A stretch of DNA of 8,662 bases from CAWJAP01 sp963834365 (GTDB lineage Bacteria; Acidobacteriota; Vicinamibacteria; Vicinamibacterales; Vicinamibacteraceae). Shown here in pieces: positions 1 through 6,676 of the stretch. Where the stretch lies: assembly GCA_963834365.1 (NCBI GenBank), contig CAWIBS010000002.1, forward strand, positions 1 to 8,662. The letters are read 5' to 3'. Made by a program: the position numbers and the translations under genes. Below the pieces are notes generated by a model. It did no database searches. It was not told where the DNA came from and was given only the letters and a program-made list of their open reading frames with translations. Numbering within the stretch: position 1 is the stretch's first letter; every line of letters begins with the position of its first letter.

Positions 1-687
1 GACCCCCGTCGCCGAAGGATTGGCCCGCAGCACTGAGGCGACGAGCGTTCCGTCGCCGCCACCAACATCGACGACGCGCCGCACCGTGCTGAAGTCGAAG
101 GCGGCGATGACAGCGTTGGCCGATGCCCCCGTCGCCGCAGCCTGGCCGGCGTCAAACAGACGTCCGGCATCGGGATGCTTCGCGAACCAGTCGAACGTCC
201 CCATGCCGTAGACATGATTGAACGCAGTCGTGCCCGTTTTGACGCTCTGGAGGAGAGCCCCCCAGGGTTTCCACATCCACTCCTCGCCGACGATCTCCGC
301 GAGGGTGCGAAGCGACCCCTGCGCGTCCGAACGCAGGTACTCGGCGGCAGAGTTCAGCTGGAATCGCCGGCCGTCGGTCTCGGTGAAGAAGCCCAGGCTC
401 GCGAGCGTTCGCATTACGCGGTACAACGCGTCCTCGTGAGCGCCCACGGCTGCGGCAAGGTCAGCCGCCGTACGCGGTCCGTCCGTGAGGAGATCGGCGA
501 TCCGCAGCTTCGCCGCGACGTGCAGCATCTGTGACGTCTGATACCCGGTGATCAGCGTCTGAAGGCTCTGCCTCGTGACGGCCGGCGCCGCCCCGCCGCC
601 CTGAGCAAAGAGCGGTCGTCCCCCGACCATCAGGGTGCCAAGCATCGTGTGTGTGAAGAGTCGACGGCGCGACAGTGGGTGTCTCAT
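1..687 (-). CDS. O-methyltransferase, Methyltransf_2 family (3' end outside window), with Tat-like N-terminus
   Basis: This is a SAM-dependent O-methyltransferase of the acetylserotonin/hydroxyneurosporene type. Only the first 229 codons are in the window. After an N-terminal leader, residues about 40-130 form the winged-helix dimerisation domain (QTSQMLHVAAKLRIADLL, then TAADLAAAVGAHEDALYRVM and LASLGFF). Next come a conserved HVYGMGTFDWF stretch and the SAM-binding motif I, VVDVGGGDGTL, near residues 207-217. The catalytic C-terminal half lies beyond base 1. The ATG at 687 was chosen because AGGA lies 5 nt upstream; an in-frame ATG at 729 is possible but has no such site. The leader reads SRRRLF, then a weakly hydrophobic stretch ending LFAQGGGAAPA, which resembles a twin-arginine signal. 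That is odd for an enzyme using cytoplasmic SAM. It lies 142 bp downstream of the GNAT gene on the same strand. Substrate unknown; family call firm, export uncertain. Confidence 0.85.
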   Translation of the reverse strand, partial: MRHPLSRRRLFTHTMLGTLMVGGRPLFAQGGGAAPAVTRQSLQTLITGYQTSQMLHVAAKLRIADLLTDGPRTAADLAAAVGAHEDALYRVMRTLASLGFFTETDGRRFQLNSAAEYLRSDAQGSLRTLAEIVGEEWMWKPWGALLQSVKTGTTAFNHVYGMGTFDWFAKHPDAGRLFDAGQAAATGASANAVIAAFDFSTVRRVVDVGGGDGTLVASVLRANPSATGV

Positions 688-829
688 ACCTGTCCTGTGC
701 GAGGAGATGCGCGAACAATGGTGCGGCATCGCAGCGCGAGCATGGACTCGGTTACGAGCGCCTGCCAGCCGCCTTCAGTGTAGGTGGAGACGGGCATCGG
801 CAGGCAGGTATCACGCCCGTCTTCCGCGC

Positions 830-1639
830 TCAGTGGCCGCCCAGCAGCGCCGCGTCCATGTACAGGGTGTGGGTCGAGATCGGCTCGTAACCCATGCGCT
901 CGTAGACGGGACGACCGGCGTCGGTCGCGTGCAGCACGGTGGGCAGGGCGCCGTGCGCCGAGGCGGCGACCTCCAGCGCGCGACGCATCAGCGCATCGGC
1001 GTAGCCACGGCCCCGGTAGGCGGGAGCCGTCGCGACCAGCGCGACGTACCGACATCCGTCCACGATCATCACCGCCGCGCCGCTGGCCGGTGCGCCGTCG
1101 ACCGTCCCGAGCACCGCCACGTGGTCCTTCCAGAAGGCCTGCCTGCCGAGCACGGCCTTCGTCGGACCGAGGTCCATCTCGTAGGCCGCCGAATTGACGT
1201 CCAACAGCGCCGCGCACCCGGCGTCGTCTTCTGACACGGTGACCTGCAGGCCGGCTGGCGTGCTGGTGGCCTGGGGCACGTGAGTGGCGAACATGCCCGT
1301 GAGCGGCACCACGGGCGCCAGCCCGCATTCCTCGAGAACTGCCGGCGCATCGACACCGGGCTCGAGCGCCTCGTGCGTCACCACGAAGAACCAGGGTACG
1401 GCGGTGTCTGCCGCCCAGGCACGGGCCTCGTTGCCGGACGACCTCAACGCCGCCGCCGGGATCGACGGCCGTGTCAGCACGGCGACGTTGAAGAAAGCGA
1501 CCGGCAGGCCGCTGAAGATGTAGTCGACGCCGTCGGCCGACGCCAGGCGCAGCCCGGGTGAGTCGCGGCACATGAGACGCCACGCCGCGCAGATTTGTCG
1601 GACGCTCAAGTCAACGTTGCTTTCCAGGGACTTCGTCAA
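830..1639 (-). CDS. GNAT-family N-acetyltransferase, two-lobed
   Basis: This is a cytoplasmic acetyl-CoA-dependent acetyltransferase of about 269 residues. The C-terminal half is a clear GNAT domain. Its motif A is VALVATAPAYRGRGYADALM, with the acetyl-CoA pyrophosphate-binding pattern R-x-x-G-x-A (RGRGYA). The motif B region TVLHATDAGRPVYERMGYEP follows. The N-terminal half (YIFSGLPVAFFNVAVLTRP) looks like the degenerate first lobe of tandem GNAT proteins. The start chosen is TTG at 1639, because a near-perfect Shine-Dalgarno AAGGAGGA lies just upstream of it. The usual ATG at 1654 would swallow that site as codons 2-4 and has no ribosome site of its own. The gene diverges from the GntR operon and precedes the methyltransferase by 142 bp, so the two may be co-transcribed. 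Substrate cannot be told from the sequence. Confidence 0.85.
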   Translation of the reverse strand: MTKSLESNVDLSVRQICAAWRLMCRDSPGLRLASADGVDYIFSGLPVAFFNVAVLTRPSIPAAALRSSGNEARAWAADTAVPWFFVVTHEALEPGVDAPAVLEECGLAPVVPLTGMFATHVPQATSTPAGLQVTVSEDDAGCAALLDVNSAAYEMDLGPTKAVLGRQAFWKDHVAVLGTVDGAPASGAAVMIVDGCRYVALVATAPAYRGRGYADALMRRALEVAASAHGALPTVLHATDAGRPVYERMGYEPISTHTLYMDAALLGGH

Positions 1640-1643
1640 CCAG

Positions 1644-1651
1644 TCCTCCTT
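1644..1651 (-). promoter_or_regulatory. Strong ribosome binding site deciding the GNAT start
   Basis: On the minus strand AAGGAGGA is followed by CTGG and then TTG at 1639-1637, an ideal Shine-Dalgarno distance. The longer reading from ATG at 1654 would translate this site as Lys-Glu-Asp. This is the main reason to prefer the TTG start. Confidence 0.6.
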
Positions 1652-1664
1652 CATGGTCGAGCCA

Positions 1665-1703
1665 GCCCGGCGGGCGGGCAGCCTGCTTGGCTGCGGTCCG
1701 GGC
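1665..1703. other. Nested stem-loop in the divergent intergenic region
   Basis: GCAGCC at 1678-1683 pairs with GGCTGC at 1689-1694 across a 5-nt loop. An outer GCCCGG at 1665-1670 pairs with CCGGGC at 1698-1703. The structure would lie in the 5' leader of the GNAT transcript, or just upstream of the GntR promoter. There is no T-run, so it does not look like a terminator. A role is inference only. Confidence 0.4.
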
Positions 1704-1727
1704 CCGATCGGACCACGATTTCAGTGC

Positions 1728-1758
1728 TTGACAGCGATCAGAGCCTATCGTGTATACT
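1728..1758 (+). promoter_or_regulatory. Sigma-70-type promoter of the GntR-ABC operon
   Basis: A perfect -35 box TTGACA (1728-1733) is followed after 19 nt by TATACT (1753-1758), which matches the TATAAT consensus at 5 of 6 positions. The spacer is longer than the ideal 17 nt; TGTATA at 1751 gives exactly 17 nt but is a poorer box. Transcription would begin around 1764-1767, only a few bases before the ATG at 1772. No Shine-Dalgarno is present, so the first message is nearly leaderless. Confidence 0.55.
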
Positions 1759-1766
1759 GTGCATAC
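1752..1766. promoter_or_regulatory. Putative GntR (YtrA-type) operator
   Basis: GTATACTGTGCATAC is an imperfect palindrome with GTAT and ATAC arms; 10 of 14 non-central positions are symmetric. It covers the -10 box and the expected transcription start directly ahead of the gntR gene. This is the usual place for autoregulation by YtrA-family repressors. The operator role is inferred from position and symmetry. Confidence 0.45.
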
Positions 1767-1771
1767 TAAAT

Positions 1772-2203
1772 ATGAACAGTGAGCTGGTGATCTCCCAGGC
1801 CGACCGCCGGCCCATGTACCTCCAGATCATTGAACAGATCCGGCAGCGAATCGCTGTCGACGATTGGCAGCCGGGCTTCGAGCTGCCGTCGATTCGCGCC
1901 CTCGCCGCGTCGCTGCGGGTCAGCGTGATCACCGTGAAACGTGCCTACCTCGAACTCGAGCGCGACGGCGTGATCGCCACGCGCCAGGGCAAGGGGTCGT
2001 TCGTGGCCGACAGCGCGGACCTCAGCACCCAGCTTCGGCGTGCCGAGCTCGACGCTCGGCTCGCCGCGGCGGCCGATCTCGGCTACCGGCTCGGGATGAC
2101 CGCCGACGAGATCGCCACCCGACTCCGCGCGGCCTTGCAGCAGAGAAGCGAAGACGAACGGCACACGACAGACGAGACGAGCGATGACCGAGCCTCTGAT
2201 TGA
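1772..2203 (+). CDS. GntR-family transcriptional regulator, YtrA subfamily
   Basis: A DNA-binding repressor of 143 residues. The winged helix-turn-helix spans about residues 11-78 and shows the family signatures PMYLQIIEQIRQRI, LPSIRALAASLRVSVITVKR and YLELERDGVIATRQGKGSFV. Only a short helical tail follows (about 80-120) and there is no large ligand-binding domain, which is the mark of the YtrA group. The last 15 residues are charged and low in complexity. The reading frame is open back to 1595, but the added upstream residues resemble nothing and would lie across the promoter, so ATG 1772 is taken. There is no Shine-Dalgarno; translation is probably leaderless or nearly so. The gene overlaps the following ATPase by 20 nt. 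YtrA-type regulators commonly repress the ABC operon they head and are relieved by envelope stress; here that is inferred from context. Confidence 0.92.
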   Translation: MNSELVISQADRRPMYLQIIEQIRQRIAVDDWQPGFELPSIRALAASLRVSVITVKRAYLELERDGVIATRQGKGSFVADSADLSTQLRRAELDARLAAAADLGYRLGMTADEIATRLRAALQQRSEDERHTTDETSDDRASD

Positions 2204-3080
2204 ACTCGACGGCGTGGACAAGACCTACCGGTTCTTCCGTTTGTCCGACGTGCGCCTGCGGCTCGAGCCCGGACAGATCCTCGGGTTCGTCGGCCCGAAC
2301 GGCGCCGGCAAGTCCACGACCATCCGCATCCTCATGGCGATGGTCCGCCAGGAGCGCGGCACGGTGCGCGTCCTCGGCCGCTCGCTGCCGAAAGAGCAGG
2401 CGGCCGCCAAGCGCGACATCGGCTTCGTCTCCGAGGACATGCGCCTGCACACCAGCGCCACGCTCGCCTGGCACATGCGCCTGGTCGCGTCCATCTACCC
2501 GGAATGGGACTCGAAGTACGCGGACGCGCTGCTGCACCGCTTCACCCTCCACGCCGAGCAGCCGATCAAGCATCTGTCGCACGGGGAGCGCGTCAAGGCC
2601 ACGCTGCTGCTCGTCCTCGCGAGGCGTCCTCGCCTGCTGCTCCTCGACGAGCCGACCACCGGGCTCGATCCGGTCGCGCGGCACGAAATACTCGCCGAGC
2701 TCATGGACGTCGTCCGCGACGAGCGCCGCGCGATTCTGTTCTCGTCGCACAACACCCAGGACGTCGAGCAGGTGTCCGACCAGATCACCTTCATCGACCG
2801 CGGACGGATCATCGACTCGAGCGACAAGGAGACGTTCCTCGACCGGTGGCGCCGCCTGCATCTCGAGAGCCCGGCGGGCGTCCCGCTGCCACAGCCCGAT
2901 GGCGTGGTCGAGACCACGACCAGCGGGCGCATCGCGGTCGTCACGACGAAGGCCTACACGCCGGACCTCGACGCCGTCTACGAGCGCGCCGGCGTCACCG
3001 TCCGGGACGTGCAGCGCATGACGCTCGAGGAGATCTTCGTCGCCAACGTCATGAGCAACCGCCGGGAGTCAGCCGCATGA
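2184..3080 (+). CDS. ABC transporter ATP-binding protein (first ABC-2 module)
   Basis: Cytoplasmic ATPase subunit, 298 residues, of an ABC-2 type exporter. All nucleotide-binding motifs are visible: Walker A GPNGAGKST (37-45), signature LSHGERVKA (131-139), Walker B and D-loop LLLLDEPTTGLD (151-162), and switch His189 in FSSHNTQD. At the Q-loop the sequence is GFVSEDMRL, with Glu84 where many ABC ATPases have Gln; this is common in ABC-2 subfamilies. A C-terminal extension of about 80 residues (from about 220) is typical of YtrB/DrrA-like ATPases. The start overlaps gntR by 20 nt and the stop overlaps the permease start as ATGA, so translational coupling is likely. It works with the 222-residue permease that follows. 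The substrate is not deducible; the link to a YtrA regulator suggests an envelope or antibiotic-stress role. Confidence 0.93.
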   Translation: MTEPLIELDGVDKTYRFFRLSDVRLRLEPGQILGFVGPNGAGKSTTIRILMAMVRQERGTVRVLGRSLPKEQAAAKRDIGFVSEDMRLHTSATLAWHMRLVASIYPEWDSKYADALLHRFTLHAEQPIKHLSHGERVKATLLLVLARRPRLLLLDEPTTGLDPVARHEILAELMDVVRDERRAILFSSHNTQDVEQVSDQITFIDRGRIIDSSDKETFLDRWRRLHLESPAGVPLPQPDGVVETTTSGRIAVVTTKAYTPDLDAVYERAGVTVRDVQRMTLEEIFVANVMSNRRESAA

Positions 3081-3745
3081 GCGCGCCAATCGTCCGGCAG
3101 CTGATTCTCAAGGACCTGTTCCTCTTCCGCTGGATGATCGTCGCCTCCATCGTGGCGGGTGGCGCGTCGATCGCGATCATGCCGTGGAGCCAGGTCTCCG
3201 CCTATGTCGGCGGCATCTCGCTCATCTGCACGCTCATTGTCCTCGATATTTTCCTGGTGATGAGCGGAGTCGTGCAGGAAAGGAAGGACAAGGTCCTGCT
3301 CTTCATCCTGAGCCTGCCGGTGTCCACGACCCAGTATGTCGTGGCGAAGGTGGCTGCGAATGCCATCGCCTTCCTGGTGCCCTGGCTCGTCCTGACCGTC
3401 GGCGCGATCGCGGTCATCGACCTGTCCGCGATCCCGAACGGCATCGTGCCCTTCTGGCTGGCCGTGCTCGGCTACATCCTTTGCTATTACTGCGTGCTGC
3501 TCGCGGTCGGGCTGCTCTGGGATTCGACCACAGTGCACGCGACCACCATCATCGTCGGCAACGTCTCGCTCAACTTCGTCATTCCCTTTCTGCTCGGGCT
3601 TCCCTCGGTTTCCGGCCACGCCAAAGGCCCGACTGCTGTCTGGACCGGCGACATCGTCGCGATCGTGGCGGCAGAGATCCTCATCGGCGCGCTCGTGCTC
3701 GGCGTCGCTGTCTACCTCCGACCGCGCACCTGGGACTTCGTTTAG
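3077..3745 (+). CDS. ABC-2 type transporter permease (first module)
   Basis: Integral membrane subunit of 222 residues with about six hydrophobic segments, near residues 17-35, 42-64, 92-114, 124-148, 155-174 and 191-213. Between segments 2 and 3 lies the cytoplasmic stretch VQERKDKVLLFILSLPVS (66-83). Its pattern (ER, then SLPVS) is typical of ABC-2 permeases and is the likely contact region for the ATPase. The start ATG overlaps the ATPase stop by 4 nt (ATGA). The gene ends 10 nt before the acyltransferase, and the next gene's ribosome site GAGGAG starts on the last base of its TAG stop. Six segments imply a homodimer or a pair with another permease. Function as an ABC-2 permease is secure; cargo is unknown. 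Confidence 0.88.
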   Translation: MSAPIVRQLILKDLFLFRWMIVASIVAGGASIAIMPWSQVSAYVGGISLICTLIVLDIFLVMSGVVQERKDKVLLFILSLPVSTTQYVVAKVAANAIAFLVPWLVLTVGAIAVIDLSAIPNGIVPFWLAVLGYILCYYCVLLAVGLLWDSTTVHATTIIVGNVSLNFVIPFLLGLPSVSGHAKGPTAVWTGDIVAIVAAEILIGALVLGVAVYLRPRTWDFV

Positions 3746-3755
3746 AGGAGTACGT

Positions 3756-4958
3756 ATGTCCACCTCCGATCGCTTGCACGCCCTCGACGCCGTACGCGCG
3801 TTCGCGCTGCTGCTGGGCGTGGTGTTCCACGCCGGGTTCTCGTTCATCCCGGGGATGATCCCGGGCATCTGGGCGTTCAACGACAACTCGCCGAGCGTGG
3901 CCATCAGCGTGCTGCTGTTCACCTCGCACATCTTCCGGATGTCGCTGTTCTTCTTCATCGCCGGCTTCTTCGCGCGGATGATGTTCGAGCGCAAGGGAGC
4001 CCGCGGCTTCTGGTCGAACCGGTCGACGCGCATTCTCGTTCCGCTGATTGCCGGCTGGGTCGTCATCTTCCCCGCGCTCGCCGCGGTCTGGGTCTGGGGG
4101 CTGACGAAGACCTTCGGCGGCGCCCTGCCGGCTGCGCCGGCCAACGCGCCCGCGCCGCCACCCGGGGCGTTCCCGCTGACGCACCTGTGGTTCCTCTACT
4201 ACCTCCTCGTGCTCTACGCGATCGTCCTCGTCGGCCGCACGATCGTCGTCAGGCTCGATCGAAGTGGATCCATCCGTGGTTTCGCGGACGCCGTGATCCG
4301 CGGCGCCATCCGCAGCGGGACCGCGGCGGTGGTGCTCGCGATGCCGTTGACCCTGGCGCTGTACTTCCACGCCGACTGGGTGATCTGGTTCGGCATTCCG
4401 ACACCCGACCGCTCGCTCATCCCCGAGCTCACGTCGCTCGTCTGCTTCGGCACCGCCCTCGCGTTCGGATGGCTGGTGCACCGGCAAATCGATCTGCTTC
4501 AGGTCTGGAAGAAGCAGTGGGCGGCCCATCTTGCCGTGGCGCTCGGCGCGACCGCCGTCTGCGTGTGGATCGCAGGATCGACGCCCTCGTTCGTCCCCCG
4601 TGCGCCTGGCCTCGAGAAGCTCGCATTCGCGTTCACCTACAGCCTTGCGATCTGGTGCTGGAGCTTCGCGATTGTCGGCGCCGCCACGCGGTTCCTCGCG
4701 CATGCCAGCGACAGGGTGCGCTATGTCGCCGACGCGTCCTACTGGATCTTCCTGGTGCATCTGCCGATCGTCGCGGCGATGCAGGTGCTCGTCGGCCCCC
4801 TGCCCTGGCACTGGAGCCTCAAGTTTCCTGCGATCCTCGCGGTGAGCTTCGCTGTGCTCTTCCTGAGCTACCACACCCTCGTGCGCTCGACGTTCATCGG
4901 TCAGGTGTTGAACGGCCGCAGGTATCCGCGCGGCAGGCGGGTCCGTGCCGCCTCTTGA
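3756..4958 (+). CDS. Membrane acyltransferase, family 3 (OpgC-like)
   Basis: A multi-pass inner-membrane acyltransferase of 400 residues with about ten hydrophobic segments, of the Acyl_transf_3 family (OpgC/MdoC group, which succinylates periplasmic glucans; other members acylate cell-surface sugars). Diagnostic pieces are RLHALDAVRAFALLLGVVFH (6-25), where His25 is the usual candidate catalytic residue, FFFIAGFFARMMFERKGARG (65-84), RILVPLIAGW (92-101), LTHLWFLYYLLVLY (141-154) and YVADASYWIFLVHLPIV (323-339). A Pro/Ala-rich loop lies at about 123-140. The start is ATG 3756, with GAGGAG 5 nt upstream. It is inserted between two ABC-2 modules in the same operon and overlaps the next ATPase by 14 nt. 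A role modifying an envelope glycan or an exported product is inferred; the acyl donor and acceptor cannot be read from sequence. Confidence 0.9.
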   Translation: MSTSDRLHALDAVRAFALLLGVVFHAGFSFIPGMIPGIWAFNDNSPSVAISVLLFTSHIFRMSLFFFIAGFFARMMFERKGARGFWSNRSTRILVPLIAGWVVIFPALAAVWVWGLTKTFGGALPAAPANAPAPPPGAFPLTHLWFLYYLLVLYAIVLVGRTIVVRLDRSGSIRGFADAVIRGAIRSGTAAVVLAMPLTLALYFHADWVIWFGIPTPDRSLIPELTSLVCFGTALAFGWLVHRQIDLLQVWKKQWAAHLAVALGATAVCVWIAGSTPSFVPRAPGLEKLAFAFTYSLAIWCWSFAIVGAATRFLAHASDRVRYVADASYWIFLVHLPIVAAMQVLVGPLPWHWSLKFPAILAVSFAVLFLSYHTLVRSTFIGQVLNGRRYPRGRRVRAAS

Positions 4959-5868
4959 ACCGGCACTCGATTCCATCGCGGATGGCGAGCCCGTGGCATC
5001 GCTGAACGGCGTGCACAAACACTACGGAAAGACGATTGCTCTCGCCGGTCTCGATCTGGACGTGCGGCGCGGTGAGCTGCTCGCCGTGCTCGGGCCCAAC
5101 GGCGCCGGGAAATCAACGGCGGTCTCCTTGTGGCTCGGACTCCTCGAGCCGGAGAAAGGCAGCGTCCGGCTGTTCGGAGGTTCCGCGCTCGAGGCCGACA
5201 GCCGCCGCCGCATCGGCGTGATGATGCAGGAGGTGGGCTTGACACCCGAGCTGCGCGTCCGCGAGCTCATCGAGCTGACGGCGAGCTACTACCCGGAGCC
5301 GCTCCCGACCGATCGCACCCTCGATCTGACGCGCCTCGGCGCGCTCGCCGATCGCCCCTACGCGAAGCTGTCAGCGGGCCAGAAGCGGCAGGTGCAGTTC
5401 GCGCTCGCGATCTGCGGCCGTCCGTCGCTGCTGTTCCTCGACGAACCGACGGTCGGCCTCGACGTGGACGCCCGCGAATCGATGTGGCGCACGATTCGCG
5501 AGCTGCTCGCCCAGGGCTGTTCGATCGTGCTGACGACGCACTATCTGGAGGAGGCGGAAGCGCTGGCCGATCGCGTGGCGGTGGTCGCGAGCGGACGGCT
5601 GATTGCGTCCGGCAGCGTCGCGCAGATCCGCTCGCTGGTGTCGCGCAAGCAGATCAGCTGTTCGAGCGCGCTGACGGCTGACGAGGTTCGTTCCTGGCCC
5701 GACGTGGTCGCGGTGACGCGCGAGACGCGCCGCCTGCACATCACCGTCGTCGATGCCGAGGCGGTCGTCCGGCGGCTCCTGGCTGCCGACGATCACGTTC
5801 GGGATCTGGAGATCCGGCAGGCCGGACTGGCCGAGGCATTCACGGAGCTCACGAGGGAGGCAGCCTGA
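4945..5868 (+). CDS. ABC transporter ATP-binding protein (second ABC-2 module)
   Basis: Cytoplasmic ATPase of 307 residues pairing with the permease that follows. Motifs are Walker A GPNGAGKST (50-58), Q-loop MMQEVGLTPELRV with Gln95, signature LSAGQKRQV (142-150), Walker B LLFLDEPTVGLD (162-173) and switch His199 in TTHYLEEAEALADR. The C-terminal 80 residues form the extension usual in DrrA/CcmA-type ATPases. The start is GTG at 4945, inside the acyltransferase gene and preceded by a weak AGGCGGG site; an in-frame GTG at 4993 is an alternative and would remove 16 poorly conserved residues. The stop shares a base with the permease start (TGATG). The first ATPase differs from it at the Q-loop and signature (SED and LSHGE), so the two look like distinct lineages rather than a recent tandem duplication. 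Confidence 0.92.
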   Translation: MPPLEPALDSIADGEPVASLNGVHKHYGKTIALAGLDLDVRRGELLAVLGPNGAGKSTAVSLWLGLLEPEKGSVRLFGGSALEADSRRRIGVMMQEVGLTPELRVRELIELTASYYPEPLPTDRTLDLTRLGALADRPYAKLSAGQKRQVQFALAICGRPSLLFLDEPTVGLDVDARESMWRTIRELLAQGCSIVLTTHYLEEAEALADRVAVVASGRLIASGSVAQIRSLVSRKQISCSSALTADEVRSWPDVVAVTRETRRLHITVVDAEAVVRRLLAADDHVRDLEIRQAGLAEAFTELTREAA

Positions 5869-6668
5869 TGAACGCGACACATTCGCTGGTTTACCTGCGG
5901 CCCGCGGCGCCGATGCCGATACGCCGCATCCTCCGCGCGTACGCGAAGGAGGTGCAGTACGAATCGCTGCGCATGCTGCGCTCGCCCGCTTTCGCGATCC
6001 CGTTCCTTCTTCTGCCCGTGCCCGTCTATCTCTTCTTCGGCGTCATGCTGGCGGGACCGGCGGTGGCGAAGAACCCCGGGGTCGCGAACTATCTCTTCTC
6101 GGGGTTCTCGGTGTTCGCGGTGATGGGGCCCGCGCTCTTCGGCGCCGGCTGTGCGCTGGCGCTCGAGCGCGACGCGGGCTTCCTGAAACTCAAGCGCGCG
6201 CTGCCGGCGCCGGGCGGCGCGTATCTGATCGCGAAGATGCTGGTGTCGATGATCTTCGGCGCGCTGGCGATGGCTTCGATGCTCGCCGCGGCGATTGCTG
6301 CCGACACCGTGAGCCTGACGATCGGCCAGCTGCTCATCATCACCGTCGTCATGATCGTCGGCGCCGTGCCCTTCTGCGCGATCAGCCTGCTCATCGGCGC
6401 GTATGCGTCGGGTTCGTCCGCGCCGGCATTCCTCAACATGGTGTTCCTCCCGATGCTGTGGCTGTCGGGCATCTTCATCCCGCTGCCGAAGTTCCTCGAG
6501 ACGTGGGCAATCATCTGGCCGGCGTTCCACCTGAACCAGGTGGCGCTCGGTTCGGCCGGCGTGGCGGAGTTCACGTTCATCAACCCCGCCATCTCCGCAG
6601 CCGTGCTCGTCGGCGTGACCGTGGTGTTCGGCGGGCTCGCCATTCGTCGCCTGGCAAGGCGGGGGTGA
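5868..6668 (+). CDS. ABC-2 type transporter permease (second module)
   Basis: Integral membrane subunit of 266 residues. After a cytoplasmic N-terminal stretch of about 40 residues (RILRAYAKEVQYESLRMLRS), hydrophobic segments fall near 43-63, 76-98, 122-145, 153-177, 186-204 and 243-261. The loop ALERDAGFLKLKRALPAP (98-115) followed by GGAYLIAKML is the hallmark of the DrrB/YadH-like ABC-2 permeases. So is the PMLWLSGIFIPLPKFLETW region (195-213). The start is ATG 5868 in a TGATG junction with its ATPase, with GGGAGG 7 nt upstream. Its stop lies inside the ribosome site of the penicillin acylase gene, so the two are probably coupled. Cargo is unknown. Homologous pairs often export drugs, lipids or glycolipids, which is general knowledge of the family and not shown here. 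Confidence 0.9.
   Translation: MNATHSLVYLRPAAPMPIRRILRAYAKEVQYESLRMLRSPAFAIPFLLLPVPVYLFFGVMLAGPAVAKNPGVANYLFSGFSVFAVMGPALFGAGCALALERDAGFLKLKRALPAPGGAYLIAKMLVSMIFGALAMASMLAAAIAADTVSLTIGQLLIITVVMIVGAVPFCAISLLIGAYASGSSAPAFLNMVFLPMLWLSGIFIPLPKFLETWAIIWPAFHLNQVALGSAGVAEFTFINPAISAAVLVGVTVVFGGLAIRRLARRG
6661..6668 (+). promoter_or_regulatory. Ribosome binding site deciding the penicillin acylase start
   Basis: GGGGGTGA matches the extended Shine-Dalgarno GGAGGTGA at 7 of 8 positions and lies 8 nt before ATG 6677. It contains the permease stop codon. It favours ATG 6677 over the in-frame GTG at 6665, which would overlap the permease by 4 nt. Confidence 0.55.
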
Positions 6669-6676
6669 GCCTCTCC

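Noticed and set aside
684..797. A 37-codon minus-strand frame (MPVSTYTEGGWQALVTES and onward) whose stop overlaps the methyltransferase ATG as ATGA
   Set aside because: The overlap is suggestive of coupling, but there is no ribosome site, no recognisable family, and the same frame is open as a shadow across the whole GNAT gene.
1595..1771. N-terminal extension of the GntR protein to an ATG at 1595
   Set aside because: It would translate across the promoter and operator-like palindrome, and would give 59 residues unlike any YtrA protein. The wHTH begins normally after ATG 1772.
2978..5018. Long minus-strand open frames opposite the ABC and acyltransferase genes (for example 2978-4144 and 3681-5018)
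   Set aside because: They are rich in Arg, Asp, Glu and His without domain motifs, as expected for the complement of GC-rich genes. The plus strand carries clear family motifs throughout.
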